Source: Daejeonella sp. (GTDB taxonomy: Bacteria > Bacteroidota > Bacteroidia > Sphingobacteriales > Sphingobacteriaceae). From it: a DNA stretch of 64,000 bases. The stretch is taken from contig NZ_JAFEIG010000003.1 in the NCBI RefSeq assembly GCF_017495225.1, positions 1 to 64,000 on the forward strand. Reading direction: 5' to 3'. The notes beneath the pieces are model-generated. The model worked only from the letters and a program-made list of their open reading frames with translations. It made no database searches and was not told where the DNA came from. Positions 27,162 through 34,755 of this stretch are shown here, one piece after another; position 1 is the stretch's first letter, and each line of letters starts with the position of its first letter. A program made the translations under genes and the position numbers.

Positions 27162-28109
27162 TTAATCGTTAATTAGAGAATTTGTTGCACGAAGTAAAAT
27201 TTCAAAGGCATTTTCTGCCATTAAATTTTCCTTGTCAAGTGTAGGATTAACTTCTACAATTTCAAAACAACATACTTTTTCATGACTCATTAGTCGTGAA
27301 ACTAAGTTTCCAGCCTCTTTTTCAGTTATTCCATTAGATACAGGGGTGCCAGTTCCTTTTGAAATTGATGCATCTAAAGCATCTACATCGAATGAAACAT
27401 AAATCACATCACATTGATCTAAATATTGTAAGGCATCAATTGCCACACGTTCCACTCCGCGTTTTCTAATTTCAAGCGTGGGGAAATTCTTTATTTTATG
27501 CTTTTTAAGAAGATATTGCTCTGCCGGTTCAAAATCGCGTAAAGCAATGTAAACTAGATCATTATAGTTTATTTTAGGAGATATATTGCCTACATTTTTT
27601 AATTGATACCAATAGTTGAGAGTCTCCTGATCTGGCTTATTAATTTTTGAATCTACATTATCTTCGTCTAATACTACAGCGAGACTCATTCCATGTAAAT
27701 TTCCCGAGGGGGTAGTATAAGGCGAATGAAGATCAGCATGAGCATCAATCCAAATTACTCCTAAACGAGCTTTGGGGAGTGCCTTTTTTATCCCAGAAAT
27801 AGTCCCTGCCGCATTGCTATGGTCACCAGAAAGCACAATTGGAAATTCATCATTTTTCAAAGTTTTCGAAACTTCCTCAGTAATTCGTTCAACCATTGTG
27901 AGTACTCCAGATACACGTTTAGCATACTGATTGCCAACAGATTCTAGTAAAAGATGATTTTCATTTGCTATTTCAACGCTTTTATATTTTTTAAAATAGC
28001 GACTACCAAAATCAAGAGCTGCAATTTTGATGGCATCAATACCCATACTAGATCCACGTGTGCCTGCTCCAAGCTCAGATTTAACCTCAATAATTTTCAG
28101 TTCACGCAT
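27162..28109 (-). CDS. Arginase (ureohydrolase family)
   Basis: A 315-residue binuclear-manganese hydrolase converting arginine to ornithine and urea. Metal-ligand motifs are intact: SGDHSNAAGT, WIDAHADLHSP and SFDVDALDAS; LHGMSLAVVL also matches arginase. Agmatinase or formiminoglutamase would be alternatives, but neighbours argS and arginine decarboxylase favour arginase. Divergent from the decarboxylase gene, 109 bp between starts; a near-consensus -7 box TATATTCG (minus strand, 28130-28137) lies 20 bp before the start. Confidence 0.88.
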   Translation of the reverse strand: MRELKIIEVKSELGAGTRGSSMGIDAIKIAALDFGSRYFKKYKSVEIANENHLLLESVGNQYAKRVSGVLTMVERITEEVSKTLKNDEFPIVLSGDHSNAAGTISGIKKALPKARLGVIWIDAHADLHSPYTTPSGNLHGMSLAVVLDEDNVDSKINKPDQETLNYWYQLKNVGNISPKINYNDLVYIALRDFEPAEQYLLKKHKIKNFPTLEIRKRGVERVAIDALQYLDQCDVIYVSFDVDALDASISKGTGTPVSNGITEKEAGNLVSRLMSHEKVCCFEIVEVNPTLDKENLMAENAFEILLRATNSLIND

Positions 28110-28194
28110 AGTCCACTTTCCCTTATTTTCGAATATAGTTTAAAAACATGTAACATTTAAGCAATGATTTATGTTCTATGCTATATGCTTTTTA

Positions 28195-28202
28195 TATCTT
28201 TG
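28195..28202 (+). promoter_or_regulatory. -7 promoter box of the arginine decarboxylase gene
   Basis: TATCTTTG matches the Bacteroidota -7 consensus TAnnTTTG and ends 16 bp before the ATG at 28219. It argues against an upstream in-frame ATG at 28171. No clear -33 TTG is visible. Confidence 0.6.
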
Positions 28203-28218
28203 CCAAAATTATAAAAAA

Positions 28219-29601
28219 ATGCAGAGTTACGCGGAGTTTCTTGATTTAAGCGTGGGTTTCCCTCAGGATGGATTCGACATCATTGATGATGAATTATATT
28301 TTCATGACTTAAACCTCATGGAAATGATTGAAACGTATGGTTCTCCTTTGAGATTTACATATTTACCCATCATTAGTAAGAAGATACAACAAGCAAAATT
28401 ATTGTTTCAAGCGGCTATCGTAAAGAACAATTACAGAGGTGGTTATAAATATTGTTATTGTACTAAAAGTTCGCACTTCCGACATATTGTGGAAGAAGCT
28501 CTTCGCAATGATATCCACTTAGAGACTTCATCGGCATTTGACATGCCTATGATTGATGCGCTTGAAAAAAAGGGATCTTTAACAAAGGATATCACTGTTA
28601 TTTGCAATGGTTTTAAAACCTTTCAGTACAAGCAATACATTATTGATATGCTTCATGATGGTTTTAAAAATATTATTCCAGTTTTAGACAATAAAGAGGA
28701 GTTCAATATTTATGATGATGAGCTTGACATTCCTTGTAATTTAGGTTTTAGAATTGCTGCCGAAGAGCAACCTGATTCACAGTTTTATACTTCTCGTTTA
28801 GGAATTCGAATTGAAGACATAATTGACTTCTACAATCATAAAATAGCTCAAAACCCAAATTTCAAGGTTAAACTTTTACATTTCTTTATTAATTCAGGTA
28901 TTTCTGATACGCCATATTATTGGAATGAATTAGAGAAATACGCAACCTTATACTGTAAATTCAAAAAAATAAACCCCGACCTCGATACACTTGATATAGG
29001 TGGTGGAATGCCTTTCAAAGATTCCTTAGCCTTTGATTTTGATTACGAATACATGGTCAACGAGATTGTGAAAAGAATCAAAGAAATTTGTGCTGAGCAT
29101 GATGTTATGGAACCAGATATTATCACTGAATTCGGTAAATATACTGTTGCAGAGGCATCTGGAATACTTTATAAAGTCTTAGGACGTAAGCAACAGAACG
29201 ACCGTGAAAAATGGTTAATGCTTGATGGTTCTTTCATCACTAACCTTCCTGATGTTTGGGCACTTAATCAAAAATACATTCTTGCACCAATAAATAATTG
29301 GGATTCTGAATATGAACGTGTTAACTTGGGTGGAATTACGTGTGATGGACAAGATTATTATAGTCAGGAGGCACATATGAACAACGTTTTTATGCCTAAA
29401 ACACGTAAAGTTCAATATTTGGGATTCTTCCATACCGGTGCTTATCAAGAGGTTTTAAGTGGTTATGGTGGAATTCATCACTGCCTTTTACCATCTCCTA
29501 AACATGTTATTATCCGCCGAAACCGCGATGAAACCTTTAATTTTGAGGTTTTTGGAGAGGAGCAGAATAGTAAGCAGGTGTTGAAAATATTGGGTTACTA
29601 A
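28219..29601 (+). CDS. Arginine decarboxylase (ODC/LysA-type PLP fold, Bacteroidota form)
   Basis: A 460-residue PLP enzyme of the alanine-racemase-like fold. The PLP lysine is in YKYCYCTKSSHFRHIVEE, the glycine loop is LDIGGGMPF and the C-terminal phosphate/substrate region includes ITEFGKYTVAEASG, ITCDGQDYY and FHTGAYQEVLSGYGG. It should make agmatine from arginine for polyamine synthesis; diaminopimelate or other basic amino acids are less likely given the neighbouring arginase and argS. The start was chosen at MQSYAEF because an A-rich leader and the TATCTTTG box immediately precede it. Divergent from arginase. Confidence 0.85.
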   Translation: MQSYAEFLDLSVGFPQDGFDIIDDELYFHDLNLMEMIETYGSPLRFTYLPIISKKIQQAKLLFQAAIVKNNYRGGYKYCYCTKSSHFRHIVEEALRNDIHLETSSAFDMPMIDALEKKGSLTKDITVICNGFKTFQYKQYIIDMLHDGFKNIIPVLDNKEEFNIYDDELDIPCNLGFRIAAEEQPDSQFYTSRLGIRIEDIIDFYNHKIAQNPNFKVKLLHFFINSGISDTPYYWNELEKYATLYCKFKKINPDLDTLDIGGGMPFKDSLAFDFDYEYMVNEIVKRIKEICAEHDVMEPDIITEFGKYTVAEASGILYKVLGRKQQNDREKWLMLDGSFITNLPDVWALNQKYILAPINNWDSEYERVNLGGITCDGQDYYSQEAHMNNVFMPKTRKVQYLGFFHTGAYQEVLSGYGGIHHCLLPSPKHVIIRRNRDETFNFEVFGEEQNSKQVLKILGY

Positions 29602-29666
29602 TCCGGGTCAAGCCCGGATTGACAAGTTTATCAATTGACAATTATAGTCGGGTCAAGCGCGGATTA
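29600..29666. repeat. Pair of small palindromic intergenic repeats
   Basis: AATCCGGG-TCAAG-CCCGGATT (29600-29620) starts at the decarboxylase stop codon. A degenerate copy GTCGGGTCAAGCGCGGATT follows at 29648-29666, both continuing with AACAA or GACAA. The first can fold into a strong hairpin but has no T tract. REP-like. Confidence 0.65.
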
Positions 29667-29737
29667 ACAATATTTTTAAATTTTCAGTGTTAAATGCCAG
29701 GTGTTAAAAAATATTAACTGAGAGTGATTTTTTAAAC

Positions 29738-30274
29738 ATGAAATCTAAATATTACCTTCTTTTATTTTGCCTGATTCCATTCATTTCATGTTCTCAGAGC
29801 AAGAAACAATCTGAAGAAGTAAAAAATGAGGCTCCAATTCTCAAACAAAGTTTTTCATCGCTTCAATTTGAATCGGATGGAAAACCTTGTATCGCATCAA
29901 TTAACCAGCGATATATGTTTTTCAAAGAAAAGTCGAAATATTCCTTATCGCTTTTCGTCATAGTTAATACCCTTGAAAAGGATAAAAACGGGCATCCTAC
30001 TGAAAAAGAGGCTGCGTTTTTTAATGAATTTCAAACACAAATTCTCCAGAAGCTCAGTACAGCCCTTGGTGACTATTGTTATATCGGTACGACAACTATG
30101 ACAGGCTATAGGGATATATTGCTTTATATCAAGCCTGAGCATCAAAAAACAGCAATTGAAGTTTTGGAGAAAATAAAAGCTGAAGAAAGTCGCATTCAAT
30201 CCATATCTTTTGAAGAAGATGCTCAATGGGAAGCTGTTTCAGGCTTTTACGATGCTGTTGATGTCAAATTCTAA
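29738..30274 (+). CDS. DUF695-like lipoprotein
   Basis: A 178-residue protein with lipobox Cys in PFISCSQ (residue 19). The mature region, beginning DGKPCIASINQRYMFF and containing SLSLFVIVNT, ALGDYCYIGTTTMTGYRDILLYIKP and FEEDAQWEAVSGFYD, resembles the DUF695 pattern in order and spacing. Function unknown. It is unusual to see this domain on a lipid anchor; cytosolic family members are common. Its stop codon overlaps the stop of the convergent pseudouridine-synthase gene by 3 bp. Family assignment is by eye. Confidence 0.7.
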   Translation: MKSKYYLLLFCLIPFISCSQSKKQSEEVKNEAPILKQSFSSLQFESDGKPCIASINQRYMFFKEKSKYSLSLFVIVNTLEKDKNGHPTEKEAAFFNEFQTQILQKLSTALGDYCYIGTTTMTGYRDILLYIKPEHQKTAIEVLEKIKAEESRIQSISFEEDAQWEAVSGFYDAVDVKF

Positions 30275-30990
30275 GAATCGAACTTATCAAGCAGTTTAAT
30301 TAAAGTCGCGAAATCCTTTGGATATGGTGCCTCAAAGGTCATTTCGGTCTTTTCATCAATCTTAAAAGTAATACTGCGAGCGTGTAAGGCAAATCGCTTC
30401 ATAATTGGCAGTTCCTCCTGATCTTTCCCAATACGATAGCCTCTTTTAATTTCAGATAGATAAACTGGCTTACCACCATACATTTCATCTCCAGAGATAT
30501 TTGCTCTTTGGGAAGCCAGATGAATTCTAATTTGGTGCATTCTACCTGTAATTGGCTTGCACTCCACCAAAGTATAATGTTTATAAAACTTAATTGAGTT
30601 GAAGATTGTTTCGGCTTGTTTACCCTCTTGCTTATTTATTGCGACATTTCTTGCACCCAAATTTAATATTGGAAGATCCACATGTAGCTCCTCAAAAACA
30701 TGGGTTCCATTAATGATTGCATGATAAACCTTAGTCACTTTTCTATGTTCAAATTGCATAGAGATATGACGATAAGTCTCAGGGTTTTTAGCAATTATTA
30801 ATGCCCCTGAGGTCTCACGATCTAAACGGTGACAAATCTGAGCGTCATCAGCGTATTGCTTTGCCATCCTAAGCAAATTATTATCCCCACCCTCCCGATC
30901 GTCGAGGGAGCTTAAAAATGCAGGTTTATTTACTACAATTAAATTGTCGTTTTCAAAAAGAATAAATTCTTGGAATTTAGGAAGCTTCAC
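30271..30990 (-). CDS. RluA-family RNA pseudouridine synthase
   Basis: A 239-residue cytosolic enzyme that isomerises specific uridines in rRNA or tRNA. The catalytic Asp is D57 in ICHRLDRETSGALI, followed by ITGRMHQIRIHLA, both signatures of the RluA/RluC/RluD branch. It lacks an N-terminal S4 domain, so it is the short RluA/TruC-like form; the target position cannot be told. Flanked downstream by a convergent gene with overlapping stops and upstream by a palindromic repeat. Confidence 0.93.
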   Translation of the reverse strand: MKLPKFQEFILFENDNLIVVNKPAFLSSLDDREGGDNNLLRMAKQYADDAQICHRLDRETSGALIIAKNPETYRHISMQFEHRKVTKVYHAIINGTHVFEELHVDLPILNLGARNVAINKQEGKQAETIFNSIKFYKHYTLVECKPITGRMHQIRIHLASQRANISGDEMYGGKPVYLSEIKRGYRIGKDQEELPIMKRFALHARSITFKIDEKTEMTFEAPYPKDFATLIKLLDKFDS

Positions 30991-31048
30991 ACATTAAAAA
31001 TTAGAGTGCAAAGGTACGGATTTAATGGGAATGTGGAAATGGAGGTTC

Positions 31049-31118
31049 GTAGGGACAGGTCGCGACCTGTCCTCTTTTTATAACGTTTTTTAACGGACAG
31101 GTCACGACCTGTCCCTAC
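31049..31118. repeat. Compound palindromic repeat (REP/BIME-like)
   Basis: Two palindromes, GGACAGGTCGCGACCTGTCC and GGACAGGTCACGACCTGTCC, are separated by about 22 AT-rich bases. Outer GTAGG and CCTAC make the whole 70-bp block an inverted repeat. It is much more GC-rich than its surroundings and lies between two minus-strand genes. Such units are usually dispersed through Bacteroidota genomes. Confidence 0.8.
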
Positions 31119-31127
31119 ACGCGTAGA

Positions 31128-31820
31128 TTATTTCAATTCAAATTTATATCCCACACCTTTTACGGTGCTCACATAATTTTCACCTAATTTTTCACGGAGT
31201 TTGCGGATATGAACATCAATAGTCCGATTGGTAACTACCACCGAATCTTCCCAAATACTTTTCAAAATAACTTCTCGTGTATAGACCTTTCCGGGTTTAG
31301 ATGCAAGTAGATATAGTAATTCAAATTCTTTTTTAGCTAAAACGATTTTTTCACCATTGCGAAACACGAGAAAAGCATCACGATCAATCACTAAATCACC
31401 AATTTCGACACTGCTTTTTACTTCTGGTTCTTCAGAATGAGAGTTTCGTCTTAAAATGGCATTTATTCGACTGGTTAAAGCACGTGGCTTAATAGGTTTT
31501 GCGATATAATCATCTGCACCAACATTGAAACCTGCAATTTCAGAATACTCTTCACTCCTAGCGGTCAGGAAAACCATAAATGTATTTTTAAATTCATTCA
31601 TGGTTCTTAGTATTCGACAGGCCTCGATTCCATCCATCTTGGGCATCATGATATCGAGAATAATGAGATCAGGAAGCACTCTTTTGGCTTCGGCAACACC
31701 CTCTAAACCATTAGAAGCAGTATAAACCTGATAGCCTTCCTTTTTAAGGTTGTATTCGATAAGTTCCCGAATATCAGGTTCATCGTCAACAATCAGGATT
31801 TTGTGCTTAGCCGTACTCAT
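31128..31820 (-). CDS. OmpR/PhoB-family response regulator
   Basis: A 230-residue two-component regulator. The receiver domain (about 6-120) has the acidic pair D12/D13, phospho-acceptor D56 in LIILDIMMP and K108 in AKPIKP. The C-terminal winged helix (about 135-228) has ELLYLLASKPGKVYTRE and TIDVHIRKLREKLG. No histidine kinase is adjacent on either side, so it is an orphan within this window. PhoP/RprY-type roles cannot be distinguished. Confidence 0.93.
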   Translation of the reverse strand: MSTAKHKILIVDDEPDIRELIEYNLKKEGYQVYTASNGLEGVAEAKRVLPDLIILDIMMPKMDGIEACRILRTMNEFKNTFMVFLTARSEEYSEIAGFNVGADDYIAKPIKPRALTSRINAILRRNSHSEEPEVKSSVEIGDLVIDRDAFLVFRNGEKIVLAKKEFELLYLLASKPGKVYTREVILKSIWEDSVVVTNRTIDVHIRKLREKLGENYVSTVKGVGYKFELK

Positions 31821-31920
31821 AGATTTTTAATTTTAGTAAAAATAAATCCTTTGTTCTATCCTATCGTTAAGCCACTATTAACAAATTGTAAACTTTACAA
31901 TCAAATTTACAAGAATAAAT

Positions 31921-33021
31921 CTATTTCAATGTTTTCTCTAAAAATTGCTCCAATTCAGCTCCTCTTAAGTTTTTGGCAATGATTTTACCTTTAGGATCGA
32001 GAAGAAATGATGCAGGTATGCCCTCAACCTTGTAAAGCAAAGTCACTTTTCCGTCCCATCTTTTAAGTTCTGAAAGATGTGGCCAATTCAAGCGATCATC
32101 TTTAATAGCCTTTAACCATCCAGCACGATCATCATCAAGAGAAACACCTAAAACAGTGAAATTCTTATCTTTAAACCTTTCAAACTGCTTAACAATATTA
32201 GGATTTTCTTCGCGACAAGGAGCGCACCATGATGCCCAAAAGTCGAGCAAGATGTACTTTCCTCTAAAATCAGACAATTTAAACTCCTTGCCATTTTGAT
32301 CAGGCAATTGAAAATCAGGAGCAATTTGACCGATAGAAACAGGCTTCAATCCCATCATTTTTGTCACGAAAGATTGAACAGCTTTATTCTTAGGGAATTT
32401 TGATTTCACCTCTTCTGCATAAGCAATTAACTCTTGCTCATACTTATTTTGATCGATAGTCCCAGCAACATAAAACCCTGCTAAATTATCTTTATTATCC
32501 TGAACAAATTTAAATCCTTTCTCAGAAAACTTATTCATATTAGACTGAAATTTAGGCATTAAGGCATTATAAATCGAATCTTTTGCATTCGGATTTGCAC
32601 TTACTGATGCCGCATACTCTTCCTGAATTTTTTGGAATATTTTACCATAATCATTACTGATTTTATTAAAATCACGGATCTTCTCCGAATCACTAGAACC
32701 TGAAACTTCATAGGTATTGGTAGTGTCTAAATAATCAGACTTAAACTCCACTTCATCACCATTCTTACCTACAATAAGAAAATTTTTCTCGCCAATAACT
32801 AAAGTATAGAAATTAGGATCCGGAGCTACACGACGAAATTTAAATTCATTGCTTTCATTTAAAAAAGCTGAATCAACCACTTGGTCAGTCTCATAAAGCA
32901 TAACCTTTTTGATTTCACCCGCGTTTTCAATTTTACCAGAAATAATTAGCTCATCATTGTTTTTACAAGAACTAACAAAAAACCCAAGCCCAAGTAGGGC
33001 AATCAATGTTACTTTTTTCAC
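31921..33021 (-). CDS. TlpA-like thiol-disulfide lipoprotein with DUF4369 domain
   Basis: A 366-residue periplasmic lipoprotein (lipobox Cys19 in FFVSSCKN). Residues about 24-115 match the DUF4369 domain (SGKIENAGEIKKVMLYE). A helical linker follows, then a thioredoxin fold (about 235-366) with the redox pair C266/C269 in WASWCAPCREENP and a cis-Pro region VEGIPASFLLDP. It probably reduces or isomerises disulfides in envelope proteins; partner unknown. A repeat tract lies just upstream. Confidence 0.9.
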   Translation of the reverse strand: MKKVTLIALLGLGFFVSSCKNNDELIISGKIENAGEIKKVMLYETDQVVDSAFLNESNEFKFRRVAPDPNFYTLVIGEKNFLIVGKNGDEVEFKSDYLDTTNTYEVSGSSDSEKIRDFNKISNDYGKIFQKIQEEYAASVSANPNAKDSIYNALMPKFQSNMNKFSEKGFKFVQDNKDNLAGFYVAGTIDQNKYEQELIAYAEEVKSKFPKNKAVQSFVTKMMGLKPVSIGQIAPDFQLPDQNGKEFKLSDFRGKYILLDFWASWCAPCREENPNIVKQFERFKDKNFTVLGVSLDDDRAGWLKAIKDDRLNWPHLSELKRWDGKVTLLYKVEGIPASFLLDPKGKIIAKNLRGAELEQFLEKTLK

Positions 33022-33073
33022 GATCTATTATCTATAATTTGTTATCCACTGTCTTTATTCTCTATTGTCAATT

Positions 33074-33150
33074 ATCTCAAATCCCGCATCTCAAATCTCA
33101 TATCTCATATCTCACATCTCAAATCTAACTTCTCAAATCTAACATCTCAA
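33074..33150. repeat. Degenerate simple repeat running into the 3' end of gatB
   Basis: About six imperfect copies of an ATCTCAAATCTCAT-type unit (AGATTTGAGAT on the minus strand). Units cover the spacer between the TlpA-like gene and gatB and continue inside gatB, where they encode the last residues (MLDLRS). Confidence 0.85.
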
Positions 33151-34597
33151 TTATCAATTTATTAGCTACCTGCGGATTAATCTTACCCTTTGATTTTTTC
33201 ATAAGATCCCCCATAAACAATCCTAAAACACCCTTTTTACCTTGTTTATATTCCTTTACCTTATCGGGATATGAATTTAACACCTCCTCAATGAGTAGCG
33301 CTAAATCATCGTCATTGGTATCGATTAAAACCTGTAAGGAAATAGCAATCTCCTCAGCAGTAGAATTTGGATTCTCAATTAAAGCCGGGAACACTTTACT
33401 TGCAGCAAGCGAATAATTTAACTTTCCGTTATCTATTAATTGAATAAGTCCCGCTAAGGTTTTAGGCTCCAACTTAAAATCTGAGACACTTGTACTAGAG
33501 TCTTGAAGATAGCTTCTTAGCGGACCAATTACCCAGTTGGCAGCAGCTTTATAATTATTATTCCAAATTACTAATTCATCAAAATAGTTGGCTATCTCCT
33601 TTTCAGAAGACAATAAAATTGCGTCATATTCAGACAAAGCGAACTTAGACATATAGCGTTCAACTTTTTTTGAAGGAAGCTCAGGTAATAATTTGGCTAA
33701 TTCGTTGATGTATTTTTGGTCGATTAAAAGTGGTGGTAAATCAGGCTCCGGGAAATAACGATAGTCGTTTGCAGTTTCTTTACTTCTCAGCGGACTAGTT
33801 TTTCCAGTTTCAGCATCAAAATTTAGAGTATTTTGATCAATATATTCTCCCTTTTCAAGAAGCTCGGTTTGTCTGATAAACTCATGCTCAATTGCTCTTT
33901 GAAGGTTACGAATGGAATTTAAATTTTTTACTTCACATCGATTACCATATTCTGTTGCACCTTTCAATCGTATAGAAATATTTGCGTCGCAGCGGATACT
34001 TCCCTCCTCCATGTTTGCATCACAAATATCAATATACCTCACCAATTTACGTATTTCATTCAAATAGGCAGCGGCTTCAGCAGCTGATCGGATATCAGGT
34101 TCAGAAACAATTTCAATTAGCGGAACCCCTGCACGATTCAGGTCGATTAATGAGTCAAATTCATCCTGATCATGCATACTTTTCCCTGCATCATCTTCCA
34201 TGTGAATGCGATGGATACGTATGCGTCTAATATTTTGATCATCCGTTTTTACATCAATAAATCCGGAATGACAAATAGGCTGACTATCCTGCGTAGTCTG
34301 AAAACCTTTAGGTAAATCAGCGTAAAAGTAGTTTTTACGGTCAAAATGAGTATTATTATTTATCTGACAATTTGTGGCAAGACCCATCTTAATGGCATAT
34401 TCCACAACTTTTTTATTGAGCTTTGGCAATGTTCCGGGTAGGCCTAAACTTACCGGACTTATATGTTCATTTGGACCGGCACCAAAAGAAGCTGAATCTG
34501 AAGAAAATATCTTACTATAGGTTGACAATTGAACATGCACTTCAAGTCCAACAACCAATTCATATTTATCAGTTAAACTGTCAGTGATAATTGTCAT
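33125..34597 (-). CDS. gatB: Aspartyl/glutamyl-tRNA(Asn/Gln) amidotransferase subunit B
   Basis: A 490-residue subunit of GatCAB, which amidates mischarged Glu-tRNA(Gln) and Asp-tRNA(Asn). The GatB/E catalytic cradle is recognisable (GLEVHVQLSTYSKIFSSD, NYFYADLPKGFQTTQ, RIHRIHMEDDAGKSMHD, FDLNRAGVPLIEIVSEPD), with the YqeY-like tail domain at the C-terminus. GatC is at 60086; gatA is not in the window. The final residues DLRS are encoded by a simple repeat that continues past the stop, suggesting the native C-terminus was changed by repeat expansion. Confidence 0.95.
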   Translation of the reverse strand: MTIITDSLTDKYELVVGLEVHVQLSTYSKIFSSDSASFGAGPNEHISPVSLGLPGTLPKLNKKVVEYAIKMGLATNCQINNNTHFDRKNYFYADLPKGFQTTQDSQPICHSGFIDVKTDDQNIRRIRIHRIHMEDDAGKSMHDQDEFDSLIDLNRAGVPLIEIVSEPDIRSAAEAAAYLNEIRKLVRYIDICDANMEEGSIRCDANISIRLKGATEYGNRCEVKNLNSIRNLQRAIEHEFIRQTELLEKGEYIDQNTLNFDAETGKTSPLRSKETANDYRYFPEPDLPPLLIDQKYINELAKLLPELPSKKVERYMSKFALSEYDAILLSSEKEIANYFDELVIWNNNYKAAANWVIGPLRSYLQDSSTSVSDFKLEPKTLAGLIQLIDNGKLNYSLAASKVFPALIENPNSTAEEIAISLQVLIDTNDDDLALLIEEVLNSYPDKVKEYKQGKKGVLGLFMGDLMKKSKGKINPQVANKLIIEMLDLRS

Positions 34598-34618
34598 TTA
34601 AAATTATTGTATTAAATA

Positions 34619-34626
34619 CAAAGATA
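34619..34626 (-). promoter_or_regulatory. -7 promoter box of gatB
   Basis: On the minus strand this reads TATCTTTG, matching TAnnTTTG, ending 21 bp before the gatB start. No good -33 element was found. Confidence 0.5.
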
Positions 34627-34755
34627 AGCAATTGATAACAAATGAGTATTTCAGGCAAATAATGGGCCTTTAACTATTCAAATCCTAAACAAAATGGAAA
34701 ATAGACAAAAAATCTCCAAATTCCATATTTGATTTCAAAAAAGAGAAATCAAATT

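Noticed and set aside
28171..28218. Upstream ATG extending the arginine decarboxylase by 16 residues
   Set aside because: The extension covers the TATCTTTG promoter box and would add a hydrophobic Cys-containing stretch not expected in this cytosolic enzyme.
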